The position numbers and the translations under genes were made by a program. Shown in pieces: positions 25,934 to 34,412 of a stretch of 64,000 bases of DNA. The first letter of the stretch is position 1. The number at the start of each line of letters is the position of its first letter. The notes below the pieces were generated by a model. It did not search any database. It saw only the letters and a list, made by a program, of their open reading frames with translations, and was not told where the DNA came from. This stretch comes from JACVRX01 sp046726315 (GTDB lineage Bacteria; Actinomycetota; Actinomycetes; Jiangellales; Jiangellaceae): the NCBI GenBank assembly GCA_046726315.1, contig JBKPAG010000012.1:21113-85112 (forward strand), in the 5' to 3' direction.

Positions 25934-26635
25934 ATGTACTCCTTTACTCCCATCGCGGCCGCGATCGGCGCCTTGCACACCGTCGTCACTGGCCTGGTCT
26001 CGATCCTCGATCCGTTCCTCGGCGCGGCCAGCGCAGCCACCGCAATCGTCGCGCTCGTCGTCGCTATCCGGGTCCTGCTCATCCCGCTGGGCTATGCCCA
26101 AGTCCGTGCCGAACAGATAAGGAGTCGCCTGGCGCCGAACGTTCGCGAGATCCAACGCAAGTACCGAAACAATCCCGAACGGATGCGCCGCGAGCTCTCC
26201 GCGCTCTACGCCCGCGAGCAGACCACCCCGCTGGCCGGCTGCCTACCCGCCCTGGCTCAAGCCCCCGTCTTCACGGTGCTCTATGGACTGTTCCTCGTCG
26301 AGGAGATCGACGGACGTGCCAACGGCCTGCTTGGCCAGACGATTGCCGGCCTGCCGCTCGGGGCCCACCTCGCCGACGTGGCCACCGATCCGCACGTCCT
26401 GGTCTTCGCCACGCTCCTGGCGCTCATCGGGCTGGTGTCCTGGATGACCCGTCGGATCAGCCCAAGGGTCGACGTCCGCGGAGCCGGACTGATCAGCTGG
26501 CTGCCGTTCGGGACGTTGGCGATCGCGGCGTTCGTGCCGCTCGCCGCTGGGATATACCTGCTCGCGAGCACGGCGTGGACGGTTGGCGAGCGGGTGATCC
26601 TGCGTCGCGTCCTTGCCCGGCAGGGATCCGGCTAA
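25934..26635 (+). CDS. yidC: YidC/Oxa1-family membrane protein insertase, short paralogue
   Basis: This 233-aa membrane protein has about five helices. It has the YidC core PFLGAASAATAIVALVVAIRVLLIPLG and a cytoplasmic loop PNVREIQRKYRNNPERMRRELSALYAREQTTPLAGCLPALAQAPVFTVLY with the conserved TTPLAGCLP. The hydrophilic-groove Arg is in RVLLIPL. The main chromosomal YidC is usually longer and next to rnpA/jag; this shorter form next to a DUF6412-like gene is a paralogue. The stop overlaps the convergent DUF3467 gene by 4 bp. Confidence 0.88.
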   Translation: MYSFTPIAAAIGALHTVVTGLVSILDPFLGAASAATAIVALVVAIRVLLIPLGYAQVRAEQIRSRLAPNVREIQRKYRNNPERMRRELSALYAREQTTPLAGCLPALAQAPVFTVLYGLFLVEEIDGRANGLLGQTIAGLPLGAHLADVATDPHVLVFATLLALIGLVSWMTRRISPRVDVRGAGLISWLPFGTLAIAAFVPLAAGIYLLASTAWTVGERVILRRVLARQGSG

Positions 26636-26934
26636 CTCTCCAGCGGCGGCTTCTGCCGCCGCCCGGTGGCTTGCTCCCAGGCCGTGAGCTGCCGCTCGAG
26701 GGCTTTCATGATCTCGAACACCTGGCTCGGCGGCACCCGGACCCGGGACACGATCTGCGCCTGGGCCGTCGTGACCTTCGTGCCGTCGTCTCCTTCGACC
26801 AACGTCGGTGGTCGGGCCAGCGCGGCGAAGTCGAACGTGAAGACGTCATTGGTGTGCCACACGCTCACGAAGTCCGCGTACACGCCGGGGACCTGCTCGT
26901 CGGGCATCGACACTCGCATTTGCGGCTGGCTCAT
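26632..26934 (-). CDS. DUF3467 protein
   Basis: This 100-aa protein matches the DUF3467 pattern: VPGVYADFVSVWHTNDVFTFDFAALA, VVSRVRVPP-like VSRVRVPPSQVFEIMKALERQLTAWE. The function is unknown; members are small cytosolic proteins found widely in actinobacteria and some Gram-negatives. ATG start; convergent with yidC. Confidence 0.85.
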   Translation of the reverse strand: MSQPQMRVSMPDEQVPGVYADFVSVWHTNDVFTFDFAALARPPTLVEGDDGTKVTTAQAQIVSRVRVPPSQVFEIMKALERQLTAWEQATGRRQKPPLES

Positions 26935-26952
26935 GGTCCAAGAATGCCAACC

Positions 26953-27131
26953 TCATTCCGTGGCCAGGGCCCGTTTGGGCAGAACACGCCACCAGCGGCG
27001 AGGGGTCCGGCGGCCGCCGGCCAGGCCGGTGCGGCCCTGCCTGGCCTTATCGACCAGCCGCTGGTGCGCGGCCTGGGCGACGAGTTCGGCGTGGCCAGCT
27101 CAGCCACCTGGTTTGCCATGTCCGGGTGCAC
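26953..27131 (-). pseudogene. Remnant of a small basic helical protein (frameshifted)
   Basis: From GTG 27131 the frame reads MHPDMANQVAELA; the adjacent frame then continues as AELVAQAAHQRLVDKARQGRT and ends RRWWRVLPKRALATE with a stop at 26953-26955. Joined, it resembles short actinobacterial proteins of the type M-H-P-x-M-A-x-x-x-A-E-L with a basic tail. A single frameshift near 27090 would explain it. This reading is tentative. Confidence 0.4.
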
Positions 27132-27312
27132 GGTGTCCTACCTTGACGTGTTCCGACTCTCGACTGCCAGCTTCGTCGTGCCGACGCTCGCGCACATCCG
27201 TGCCGACCACTGATCCGGCAACGGAATCGACCACGGAGTCGGGGCGGCTTCGCCTTCGCGGGCACAATGGCCGCATGGCTCAGCCCAGGATTCAATCGGG
27301 CATCTCGGGGAG

Positions 27313-27471
27313 ATGGAAGTGCTCGACGCGCTCGGCGAGCATCTGAGCAACGCCGAAATCGGGGCCAAGCTGTTCATCTCGGTGCGCACCGTCGAGAGTC
27401 ACGTGTCGTCCCTGCTGCGCAAGCTCGGCGCGACGGACCGGCGCGAGCTGGCGGAGCTTTGGACGCGCTGA
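27313..27471 (+). pseudogene. LuxR-type HTH fragment
   Basis: The 53-codon stretch reads MEVLDALGEHLSNAEIGAKLF, then ISVRTVESHVSSLLRKLGATDRREL, the complete C-terminal DNA-binding helix-turn-helix of a LuxR/NarL regulator. No receiver or ATPase domain precedes it; upstream sequence in this frame is not protein-like. It looks like the surviving end of a larger regulator. A related C-terminal regulatory fragment lies 215 bp downstream. Confidence 0.75.
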
Positions 27472-27685
27472 CCGGAGCGCAGGCCGGACTGGGCATGGTC
27501 ACCGAGGCTGCCCGAGCCGCACGTCGCCGAAAACGCGTCCAGTAGCTCGTACCCGACGGCCGGCCTGCCCGCTCCCACCCCTCGCGGAACCGCTCACTGG
27601 CGACGCGGACATTGTTGACATTTCCGGCCCATGGCGTCGGTCACGATCACCTGTGCGGTAGCCAGATCGCCCTTCCTCGACGACC

Positions 27686-28207
27686 ATGCCTGCTGCCATC
27701 GCCATGGCATGCGGCCTCGCCGGCGACGACGCCGCCCGCGCCGACTGGCTGGCCATGGTCGACGCCTTGGGTGTTTCCGCCGAGCGGCTGGCCGGCTACG
27801 GTGCCACCTTTGACGCCATCGTGTTCTTGCACCGCGGTCAACACCGGCAGGCCTTTGATCGACTGGCCGGCGAGCCGGAGGATCTGCGACGCTGGATCAG
27901 CGGGCTGTGGCGCCAATGGTTTGCCGCGCTGAAGGGCGAAGCCGCGGTCCTCACCCGCCAATTCGACGCCCGTGAACGGCTGGAGCGAGCCCACGCCATC
28001 GCCGTTGGCAACCCGATCGCGACAACCATCGTCGACCGGGCGGCCGCGCTACGTGCAGACAACCATGACGGGTTGCTGGCAGCTGCCGCCGCGTTCGCTG
28101 CGGCCGAATGCCCTTACCAGCAGGCCCGAACCCTGACGCCCGCCGGCGGAGCGGCGGAGGTCGAGGGCCTCGCCCTGATGGCTGCCCTCGGGGTCGCCGC
28201 GCCTTGA
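27686..28207 (+). pseudogene. Fragment of a LuxR-family regulator, effector (TPR-like) region
   Basis: The 173-aa frame is helical. Its end (AAAAFAAAECPYQQARTLTPAGGAAEVEGLALMAALG) matches the segment that precedes the HTH in large AAA/TPR-type LuxR regulators of actinobacteria. Here the frame stops before any HTH, and the nearest HTH fragment lies upstream, not downstream. I therefore read it as a rearranged or decayed relic, although a translated small protein is possible. Confidence 0.55.
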
Positions 28208-28255
28208 GCAGGGAACACGATGCCGACCGTATGCGGCGCGTGGCCGCAGCGGTAA

Positions 28256-29261
28256 TTGCGCACAGGGCTCGTGAAACGCATACCGGGAGAACAAGCAACG
28301 AGGGTTCTCGACCTGGGTGTCCAGGACACACCGCCCGGCTCGGCCGTCGCTGCACTCGCCGCCCGGTGTGATGGCACAGTCGACCTATCGGGAAACCGTG
28401 GTGGCATGGACTCTGCGGGGCGCGCCGCACGTTGTCCGCAGATCGAACCTTGGCTGGTGGATATCGGCGCTCCGGGCTCGACGAGAGGATCTCGCAGCCA
28501 GGCTGTACGACTACGGTTCGCGCCTCCTGCGCGACGGAGGGAGCCCGCTCGAAGGGCTCGCACAGACGGAGTCCGCGATGAGACAGGTGCTCCGCAGACG
28601 CACCCTGACGCGGTCGGAGCTTTCGACAGAGGTCACCAAGCTCGGCGCCGACCCGTACCGCCCCGTACTGCACGCGCTGCCGGGTCGTCCACGTCCGAGG
28701 AGAACCTGTTCCGCTTCGGAGCACTTCAGGCGGGCGCCGTCGTGCTTAGTGACGGCCGGACGACGACGCTGAAACTCGCCGACGACGAACCAACAGCCGT
28801 GCCGGCGAGTGCTCGCGACGAGCTCGCCCGGCGGTTCGCCATCCTTGCCGAACCCGCAGATCCAGCCCATCTGGCCGGCTGGCTACCAACGAGTCCGGCT
28901 GCGGCCAACCGCATGTGGGCAACCGCTCACGCAGCTGCGGCGGCAAGGAACCGGCCCGAGACACACACCGTGTCGGGGGTCCGGCTGCTACAACCGAACG
29001 ACCCGCTGCTGCGTCTGGTCGACCGTGAACTGCTCACGCCCGATGCCGCGCATCGCAAAGAGCTGTTCGGCCCGTTGGTGCGCAGGGCGCGCTCCTGGAA
29101 AAAAACTCACTGGTACATGGCGGGCAAAAGCAACGGGCAGCCGGCTGGCAGTCTCCGCACACATGTGGCGCAAGCTGACGCGTCGGCAGCAGCAGAGACT
29201 CCTGGCCGAGGCGAAACACCTGGCTGATGCGCGCGGAGCGCGGTTGGTATCCGTCGACTGA
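28256..29261 (+). pseudogene. Winged-helix DNA-binding domain protein, multiply frameshifted
   Basis: Three frames must be joined to follow one protein. Segment one is GEQATRVLDLGVQDTPPGSAV; segment two is VVAWTLRGAPHVVRRSNLGWW through LYDYGSRLL to RSELSTEVTKLGADPYRPVL. Segment three is EENLFRFGALQAGAVVLSDGR through LLQPNDPLLRLVDRELL to HRKELFGPLV, and segment four ends ARGARLVSVD. This order matches the actinobacterial winged-helix DNA-binding-domain family (AlkZ-like). Breaks occur near 28370, 28700 and 29110. It is a decayed gene. Confidence 0.8.
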
Positions 29262-29297
29262 CGGGATCGTTGGCCGGAACGACTAACGTCGACGCTC

Positions 29298-31373
29298 GTG
29301 CCCTACCCGCCCGCGCCCCGTGGCGACGATGCCGACGTCTTGCACGGGGTAACGATCCCGGACCCTTACCGTCGCCTGGAGGATCCCGACGACCCGGAGA
29401 CAATCGAGTGGTCACGCGCGCAAGCAGAATTGCTGGCGGCGCACCGGACCGGTTGGGCGGATCGGGCCCGTCTTCGCGAGCGGCTCGCTGAGCTGCTCGC
29501 TGCGGGATCCATCAGTACCCCTGCGTGGCGAGTCGAGCGGGCGTTCTTCACTCGGCGGACTGCAGACCAGGAGCATGCGGTGCTGCTGACCATCGACCCG
29601 GAAGGAACGGAGCGCACACTGGTCGACCCGAGCGTCATCGATCCCAGCGGGGCGACAACGCTCGACAGCTGGCAGCCGTCGCAGCAGGGCGACCTGCTCG
29701 CATACCAGTTGTCGGTCGGCGGGACGGAGGAGTCGGTGCTGCGCGTCCTGGACGTGTTAAACGGCCAGGACGTGGACGGGCCGATCGACCGGGCGCGCTA
29801 TTCACCCGTCGCCTGGCTGCCGGACGGGAAGGCCTTCTACTACGTCCGCAGGCTCCCTGCTGACGCGGTACCGGACGGCGAGGAGCAGTTCCATCGGCGG
29901 GTGTACCTGCACCGGCTCGGCACCGAACCGGAACACGACGTCGAGGTGTTCGGCGCGGGCCAGCCGAAGACCAGTTACTTCGGTGTGTCAATGAGCCGGG
30001 ACGGCCGCTGGCTGGTGGTGACCGCTTCGGTAGGAACCGCACCGCGAAACGACGCGTGGCTCGCAGATGTCTCAGCAACCGAGCCCGCCGCGCCAGAGCT
30101 GCGACCGATCCACGTCGATGTCGACGCTCGGGCCTTTCCCCACGTGGGACGCGACGGGCGGCTTTATATCTGGACGGATCGGGACGCTTCACGCGGCCGG
30201 CTGGCAATTGCCGATCCGGCTGATCCAGACCTGCAGATGTGGCAGGACCTGTTGACCGAAGACGCCGAGGCCGTGCTGGAGGACTATGCGATCCTCGACG
30301 ATCTCGATCGTCCGGTGCTTCTGGCGAACTGGACCCGACACGGACTGTCCGAGATCACGGTGCACGATCTCGGCAGCGGCGCCCGCATTGCTGCCGTGGA
30401 CCTGCCTGGGCTGGGCAGCATTGGGGGGCTCTCCGAACGGCCGGAGGGCGGTCACGAGGCGTGGTTCGCCTACACCGACCACACCACTCCGGTGATGGTC
30501 CTGCACTTCGACGCGAGCACCGACGAGCTCACGACCTGGGCGGAAAGCCCCGGCACGGTGTCCGTGCCCGCGGTGCGGTCCAGGCAGGTGATCTACCCCT
30601 CGTCGGACGGCACCGAGGTACGCATGGTCGTCGTATCTCCCGTCATGGCCACCGACGGCCCGGACCAGCCCAAGCCCACCGTGCTCTACGGATACGGCGG
30701 CTTCGGGCTCGCGATGACCCCCGCATACTCCGCCAGCATTCTCGCCTGGGTCGAATCAGGTGGTGTGTGGGCGGCACCCGGCCTCCGCGGCGGAGGTGAG
30801 GCGGGTGAGAGTTGGCACCGCGCCGGGATGCGCGAGCACAAACAGAATTGCTTCGACGACTTCCTAGCCGCCGCCGAATACCTCATCGACGCGGGTTGGA
30901 CGACACCCGAACTGCTTGCCATCGAAGGCGGCTCCAACGGTGGTCTGCTCGTGGGTGCGGCACTGACCCAGCATCCGGAGCTCTACCGGGCAGTGGTCTG
31001 CTCTGCGCCGCTACTGGACATGGTGCGGTACGAGAAGTTCGGCTTGGGAGCCACGTGGTCCGACGAGTACGGCAGCGCCGAGGATCCCACCGAACTCGGC
31101 TGGCTGTTGTCCTACTCGCCTTATCACCACGTCCGCGACGGGGTGGCCTATCCGGCAGTGCTGTTCACCGTCTTCGACGGCGACACCCGCGTGGACACCA
31201 TGCACGCCCGGAAGATGTGCGCCGCCCTACAGGCCGCCACCGCCGCCGACGCGGCCACCCACGCGATTCTGCTGAGAGCCGAACGCGAGGTCGGGCACGG
31301 TGCCCGAGCGATCTCACGGACAGTGGAGCTCGCCGCCGACCAGCTTGCGTTCCTCGCCGCGCACCTGGGCTAG
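29298..31373 (+). CDS. Prolyl oligopeptidase (S9A)
   Basis: This 691-aa enzyme has the family layout: an N-terminal segment (YPPAPRGDDADVLHGVTIPDPYRRLED), a seven-bladed propeller (~70-410) and a C-terminal alpha/beta hydrolase. The catalytic Ser is in IEGGSNGGLLVGA (~545), the Asp in FDGDTRVDTMHA (~625) and the His in EVGHGARA (~667). It cleaves short peptides after proline. No signal peptide. GTG start at 29298; MscS follows 9 bp later on the same strand. Confidence 0.94.
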   Translation: MPYPPAPRGDDADVLHGVTIPDPYRRLEDPDDPETIEWSRAQAELLAAHRTGWADRARLRERLAELLAAGSISTPAWRVERAFFTRRTADQEHAVLLTIDPEGTERTLVDPSVIDPSGATTLDSWQPSQQGDLLAYQLSVGGTEESVLRVLDVLNGQDVDGPIDRARYSPVAWLPDGKAFYYVRRLPADAVPDGEEQFHRRVYLHRLGTEPEHDVEVFGAGQPKTSYFGVSMSRDGRWLVVTASVGTAPRNDAWLADVSATEPAAPELRPIHVDVDARAFPHVGRDGRLYIWTDRDASRGRLAIADPADPDLQMWQDLLTEDAEAVLEDYAILDDLDRPVLLANWTRHGLSEITVHDLGSGARIAAVDLPGLGSIGGLSERPEGGHEAWFAYTDHTTPVMVLHFDASTDELTTWAESPGTVSVPAVRSRQVIYPSSDGTEVRMVVVSPVMATDGPDQPKPTVLYGYGGFGLAMTPAYSASILAWVESGGVWAAPGLRGGGEAGESWHRAGMREHKQNCFDDFLAAAEYLIDAGWTTPELLAIEGGSNGGLLVGAALTQHPELYRAVVCSAPLLDMVRYEKFGLGATWSDEYGSAEDPTELGWLLSYSPYHHVRDGVAYPAVLFTVFDGDTRVDTMHARKMCAALQAATAADAATHAILLRAEREVGHGARAISRTVELAADQLAFLAAHLG

Positions 31374-31382
31374 CGTGCGCAC

Positions 31383-32276
31383 GTGAACGAGCCCGAGCGC
31401 TTCACCCAGGAGTGGTGGACCGACGTCCTGCTCGACAATCCACTCAAGCTTCTCGGCCTGCTCATCCTCGCCGTGGTCGTGCGCTACCTGGCGCACCGGC
31501 TGATCGACCGATTTGTCGCGCGGGCATCAGCGGCTGAACCGCCGGATCGGCTGCTCGGATCGCGACGTGCCGCCCGCATTGTGCTCGGCAGCACGGGGGT
31601 CTACTCCGAGCGGCGGGCGCTGCGGGCGGCGACGCTCGGGTCGCTGCTCAAGAGCATGGTCACCGTGGTCATCGGCGTGATCGTGGTGGTGATGGGCCTG
31701 GAAATACTCGGCTACCCGATTGGCCCGCTGGTGGCGTCGGCCGGCGTTCTCGGCGTTGCACTCGGCTTCGGTGCGCAGAACCTGGTCAAGGATTTCCTCA
31801 ACGGGATATTCATGCTGCTGGAGGACCAGTACGGCGTCGGCGATGTCATCGACATGGGACCCGCGAGCGGCACCGTCGAGGCGGTAGGACTACGGGTCAC
31901 CCGGATGCGGGACGTCGACGGAACGGTCTGGTACGTACGCAACGGTGAGGTCGACCGAGTCGGGAACTCCAGCCACGGGTGGGCCAGGACGGTGCTCGAC
32001 GTGCCGGTCGCCTATGGCGAGGACAGCGAGCGAGCGCGGGCACTCATCGAGCACGTGGCTTCGGAGCTCGCTTCCGACCCGGAATGGAGTGCGCACGTCC
32101 TCGAAGACCCGGAGATCTGGGGCGTCGAGGACGTTCAAGCAGACGCGTACTTGCTGCGTTTGGTGGTGAAGACGGAGCCGCTTCAGCAATGGCCCCTCGC
32201 CCGGGAGCTGCGCGAGCGGATCATGCGCACGTTCACCGCCGAGGGCGTGGAGATCTCGAGCGCCAGGCCCGAGTGA
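31383..32276 (+). CDS. Small-conductance mechanosensitive channel (MscS family)
   Basis: This 297-aa membrane protein releases solutes when membrane tension rises. It has a first helix (LLGLLILAVVVRYLAHRLI), a second (MVTVVIGVIVVVMGLEILGY) and the pore helix VASAGVLGVALGFGAQNLVKDFLNGIFMLLED with the Gly/Ala-packed GFGAQNLVKD motif. The cytoplasmic beta domain follows (YGVGDVIDMGPASGTVEAVGLRVTRMRD). GTG start. Confidence 0.93.
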   Translation: MNEPERFTQEWWTDVLLDNPLKLLGLLILAVVVRYLAHRLIDRFVARASAAEPPDRLLGSRRAARIVLGSTGVYSERRALRAATLGSLLKSMVTVVIGVIVVVMGLEILGYPIGPLVASAGVLGVALGFGAQNLVKDFLNGIFMLLEDQYGVGDVIDMGPASGTVEAVGLRVTRMRDVDGTVWYVRNGEVDRVGNSSHGWARTVLDVPVAYGEDSERARALIEHVASELASDPEWSAHVLEDPEIWGVEDVQADAYLLRLVVKTEPLQQWPLARELRERIMRTFTAEGVEISSARPE

Positions 32277-32372
32277 CCAACTCAGCCGAGCCAAGTTTGC
32301 GGCTGGAGCGGGTGGTCACACGCCAGTCGCCGCCTACTGCGCGGACGGCAGCCTCCGAGAGACACTCCCATC

Positions 32373-33498
32373 ATGCCACCTGGAATAGCCGCGCCATCCG
32401 GTTCTACAACCTTCGAGACCCTGCCTGCCACGGGACGAGTGCACGGCGTCGGGGCCGGACCGGTGGGCCTTCTGCTCACGGCACACTCCAGTCGATGGAG
32501 GGGTTTTCCGTACGTCTCTATGAGAAGCGACGCGATTACTCGCGCACCCGGATGGTTCAGCTCGCTGAGTACCTCGTGGCGGACTCAGTTGAGAGTTACC
32601 GTACCGATTACATCGATGGAGACAACGTCGAGGCCATCTTCGATCCTCAGGAGCTTGAAGAGGACCTAGCGTTCAGAAAATCCATTCCTGCGGACCTGAT
32701 GGCACTTCTTCGCCAATGGGCACTGGGGTTCCGTCCGCTCAACGCCATCGAGCGCGCTCTTAGCGACTTGATCAATGCGCGCGGTTCAAATGGGGTGCAG
32801 CGCACCCTCGGCGTCGTAAGGGCGCAGGACGCGATGGCGATGCTCGAGCCGGGAGACATCCTGATCGACTGCACGGGCAGCAGATCCGTGCTTCGAGATC
32901 ACCTCGCGCCTGGCTCCGGGGTGGATGAAGCCGCCAACACGCTAAACATCCGGCTCGAATACGCGCTCGTCGTCACCTTCCTGTACGGCAAGTGTACGCA
33001 TGCAACGAGTATTGCAAGTACTACAAGAACATCGAGAATGTGCTTTACAAGTTCATTCCGGCGGTCCACCGCACATACTACGACGGCAGCATCACGCACG
33101 TGACGGGCATCGTCAAAATCACTGCCGAGGACTATGCAGCGATGCCGTCGCGTTTCGACGGCCCGTGGCTTCGCGCCAACTTTCCTAGCGTCGCAGAGTC
33201 GATGGACCGGTTCATCAACAAGATCAAGCAGGAAACTCATGGCGAGCTGCTCGGCAACCTGGAGATTACTCCGTACTTTCAGTCGATTTCACTGGGCTTC
33301 GAGTGTGCGATGTTTTTGGCGGGACTAATCGAGCAGCGTGATCGGCCCCTCAGAGACATGCTCGATCGATATGAGCTGCACATCTACAAGCAGTGGCTTC
33401 GCGTCTACATGCGCAGCAAGATGATCAAACACAACAAGGATCTGTTCGAGTCCCTTGACGACCCATGGGCGCTCCTCGAACAGCTGCACATCTATTAG
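32373..33498 (+). pseudogene. Decayed FAD-dependent oxidoreductase-like protein, low GC
   Basis: A dinucleotide-binding start (GVGAGPVGLLLTAHS) is followed one frame over by LQSMEGFSVRLYEKRRDYSR, then a long open stretch to ILIDCTGSRSVLRDHL and LVVTFLYGK near 32990. The sequence then resumes in another frame as YACNEYCKYYKNIENVLYKF to the stop at 33498. At LEITPYFQSISLGFECAMF the usual second FAD motif (G-D) seems to have been deleted. Two frameshifts plus an internal deletion make it non-functional. Base composition is visibly less GC-rich than the flanks, suggesting transfer. Confidence 0.7.
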
Positions 33499-33501
33499 TG
33501 G

Positions 33502-33927
33502 TCAGACAAGCGAGGCATCGAGGGTGATCGTCGTCCCGGTGATCGCCTGGCTGACCGGGCAGTTCTGCTTGGCATCCTGAGCGGCGGCCTGGAAGTCCTC
33601 GGCGCTGATGCCCGGCACCTCGCCGCGAACGCTGAGGTGGATACCGGTGATACCGGTTCCTGGCTGGAAGGTGACCTGTGCGGTCGTCTGTAGCGACGTG
33701 GGCGGTGTGCCCGCCTTGGCCAGCCCATTGGAGAGCTGCATCGAGAAACACGAGGAGTGCGCCGCCGCGATCAGTTCTTCCGGCGACGTGCGGCCGTTCG
33801 GCTCCTCCGCGCGGGACGCCCAGGTGACGTCGTAGGTGCCCAGCTTCGACGACTCGAGCGTCACCTGGCCGGAGCCTTCGAACAACGAGCCCTGCCATTG
33901 GGTCGTGGCGGTGCGGGTGGTGGCCAT
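33502..33927 (-). CDS. OsmC-family peroxiredoxin
   Basis: This 141-aa thiol peroxidase detoxifies organic hydroperoxides. The two redox cysteines are present: Cys60 in AAAHSSCFSMQLS and Cys123 in KQNCPVSQAI. The conserved TSPEELIAAAH helix precedes the first. GGAGG lies 6 nt before the ATG. It is convergent with the FAD pseudogene and divergent from the globin gene, a plausible oxidative-stress pairing. Confidence 0.94.
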   Translation of the reverse strand: MATTRTATTQWQGSLFEGSGQVTLESSKLGTYDVTWASRAEEPNGRTSPEELIAAAHSSCFSMQLSNGLAKAGTPPTSLQTTAQVTFQPGTGITGIHLSVRGEVPGISAEDFQAAAQDAKQNCPVSQAITGTTITLDASLV

Positions 33928-34003
33928 GCCGTTCCTCCAGGGTCGAACTGCCGGTTTGCGACCATCCTGCCGCGGACCTGCTGAGGTTGCGAGAATAGGC
34001 GGC

Positions 34004-34393
34004 GTGAGCGAGCAGGCCGAGACCTTCTACGACGCAGTGGGTGGGCACGAGACGTTCCAGCGCCTGGTCCACCGGTTCTACCAGGGCGTCGCCGACGATC
34101 CCGTCCTGCGGCCGATCTATCCCAACCAAGACCTCCGCCCAGCTGAAGAGAAGTTGCGGATGTTTCTCGAGCAATACTGGGGCGGACCGACAACGTATTC
34201 CGTGCAGCGTGGCCATCCAAGGCTTCGGATGCGGCACGCACCGTTCAAGATCAACCCGGAGGCGCGGGAGCACTGGTTGCACCACATGCGCGTAGCCGTG
34301 GAGTCACTCGAACTCCCCGAAGCTCAGCAAGCCGTCCTGTGGGACTACCTCCATCGGGCCGCGTACTCGATGGTCAATACGTTCGAAGACTGA
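34004..34393 (+). CDS. glbO: Group II truncated haemoglobin (trHbO)
   Basis: This 129-aa globin closely follows the mycobacterial GlbO pattern. Haem-pocket residues can be placed: TyrB10 (Tyr26 in HRFYQGV), TyrCD1 (Tyr39 in RPIYPNQD), proximal His F8 (His78 in RMRHAPF) and TrpG8 (Trp91 in REHWLHHM). The invariant block RMFLEQYWGGPTTYSVQRGH is intact. trHbO binds O2 tightly and is linked to respiration or peroxide/NO chemistry. GTG start; GH13 gene 19 bp downstream. Confidence 0.95.
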   Translation: MSEQAETFYDAVGGHETFQRLVHRFYQGVADDPVLRPIYPNQDLRPAEEKLRMFLEQYWGGPTTYSVQRGHPRLRMRHAPFKINPEAREHWLHHMRVAVESLELPEAQQAVLWDYLHRAAYSMVNTFED

Positions 34394-34412
34394 CGCCGCG
34401 TAGGCTCGCCCG

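Noticed and set aside
27686..28207. Intact stand-alone new gene
   Set aside because: Its end matches the segment preceding the HTH of large LuxR regulators and it lacks any independent domain, so a fragment is more likely.
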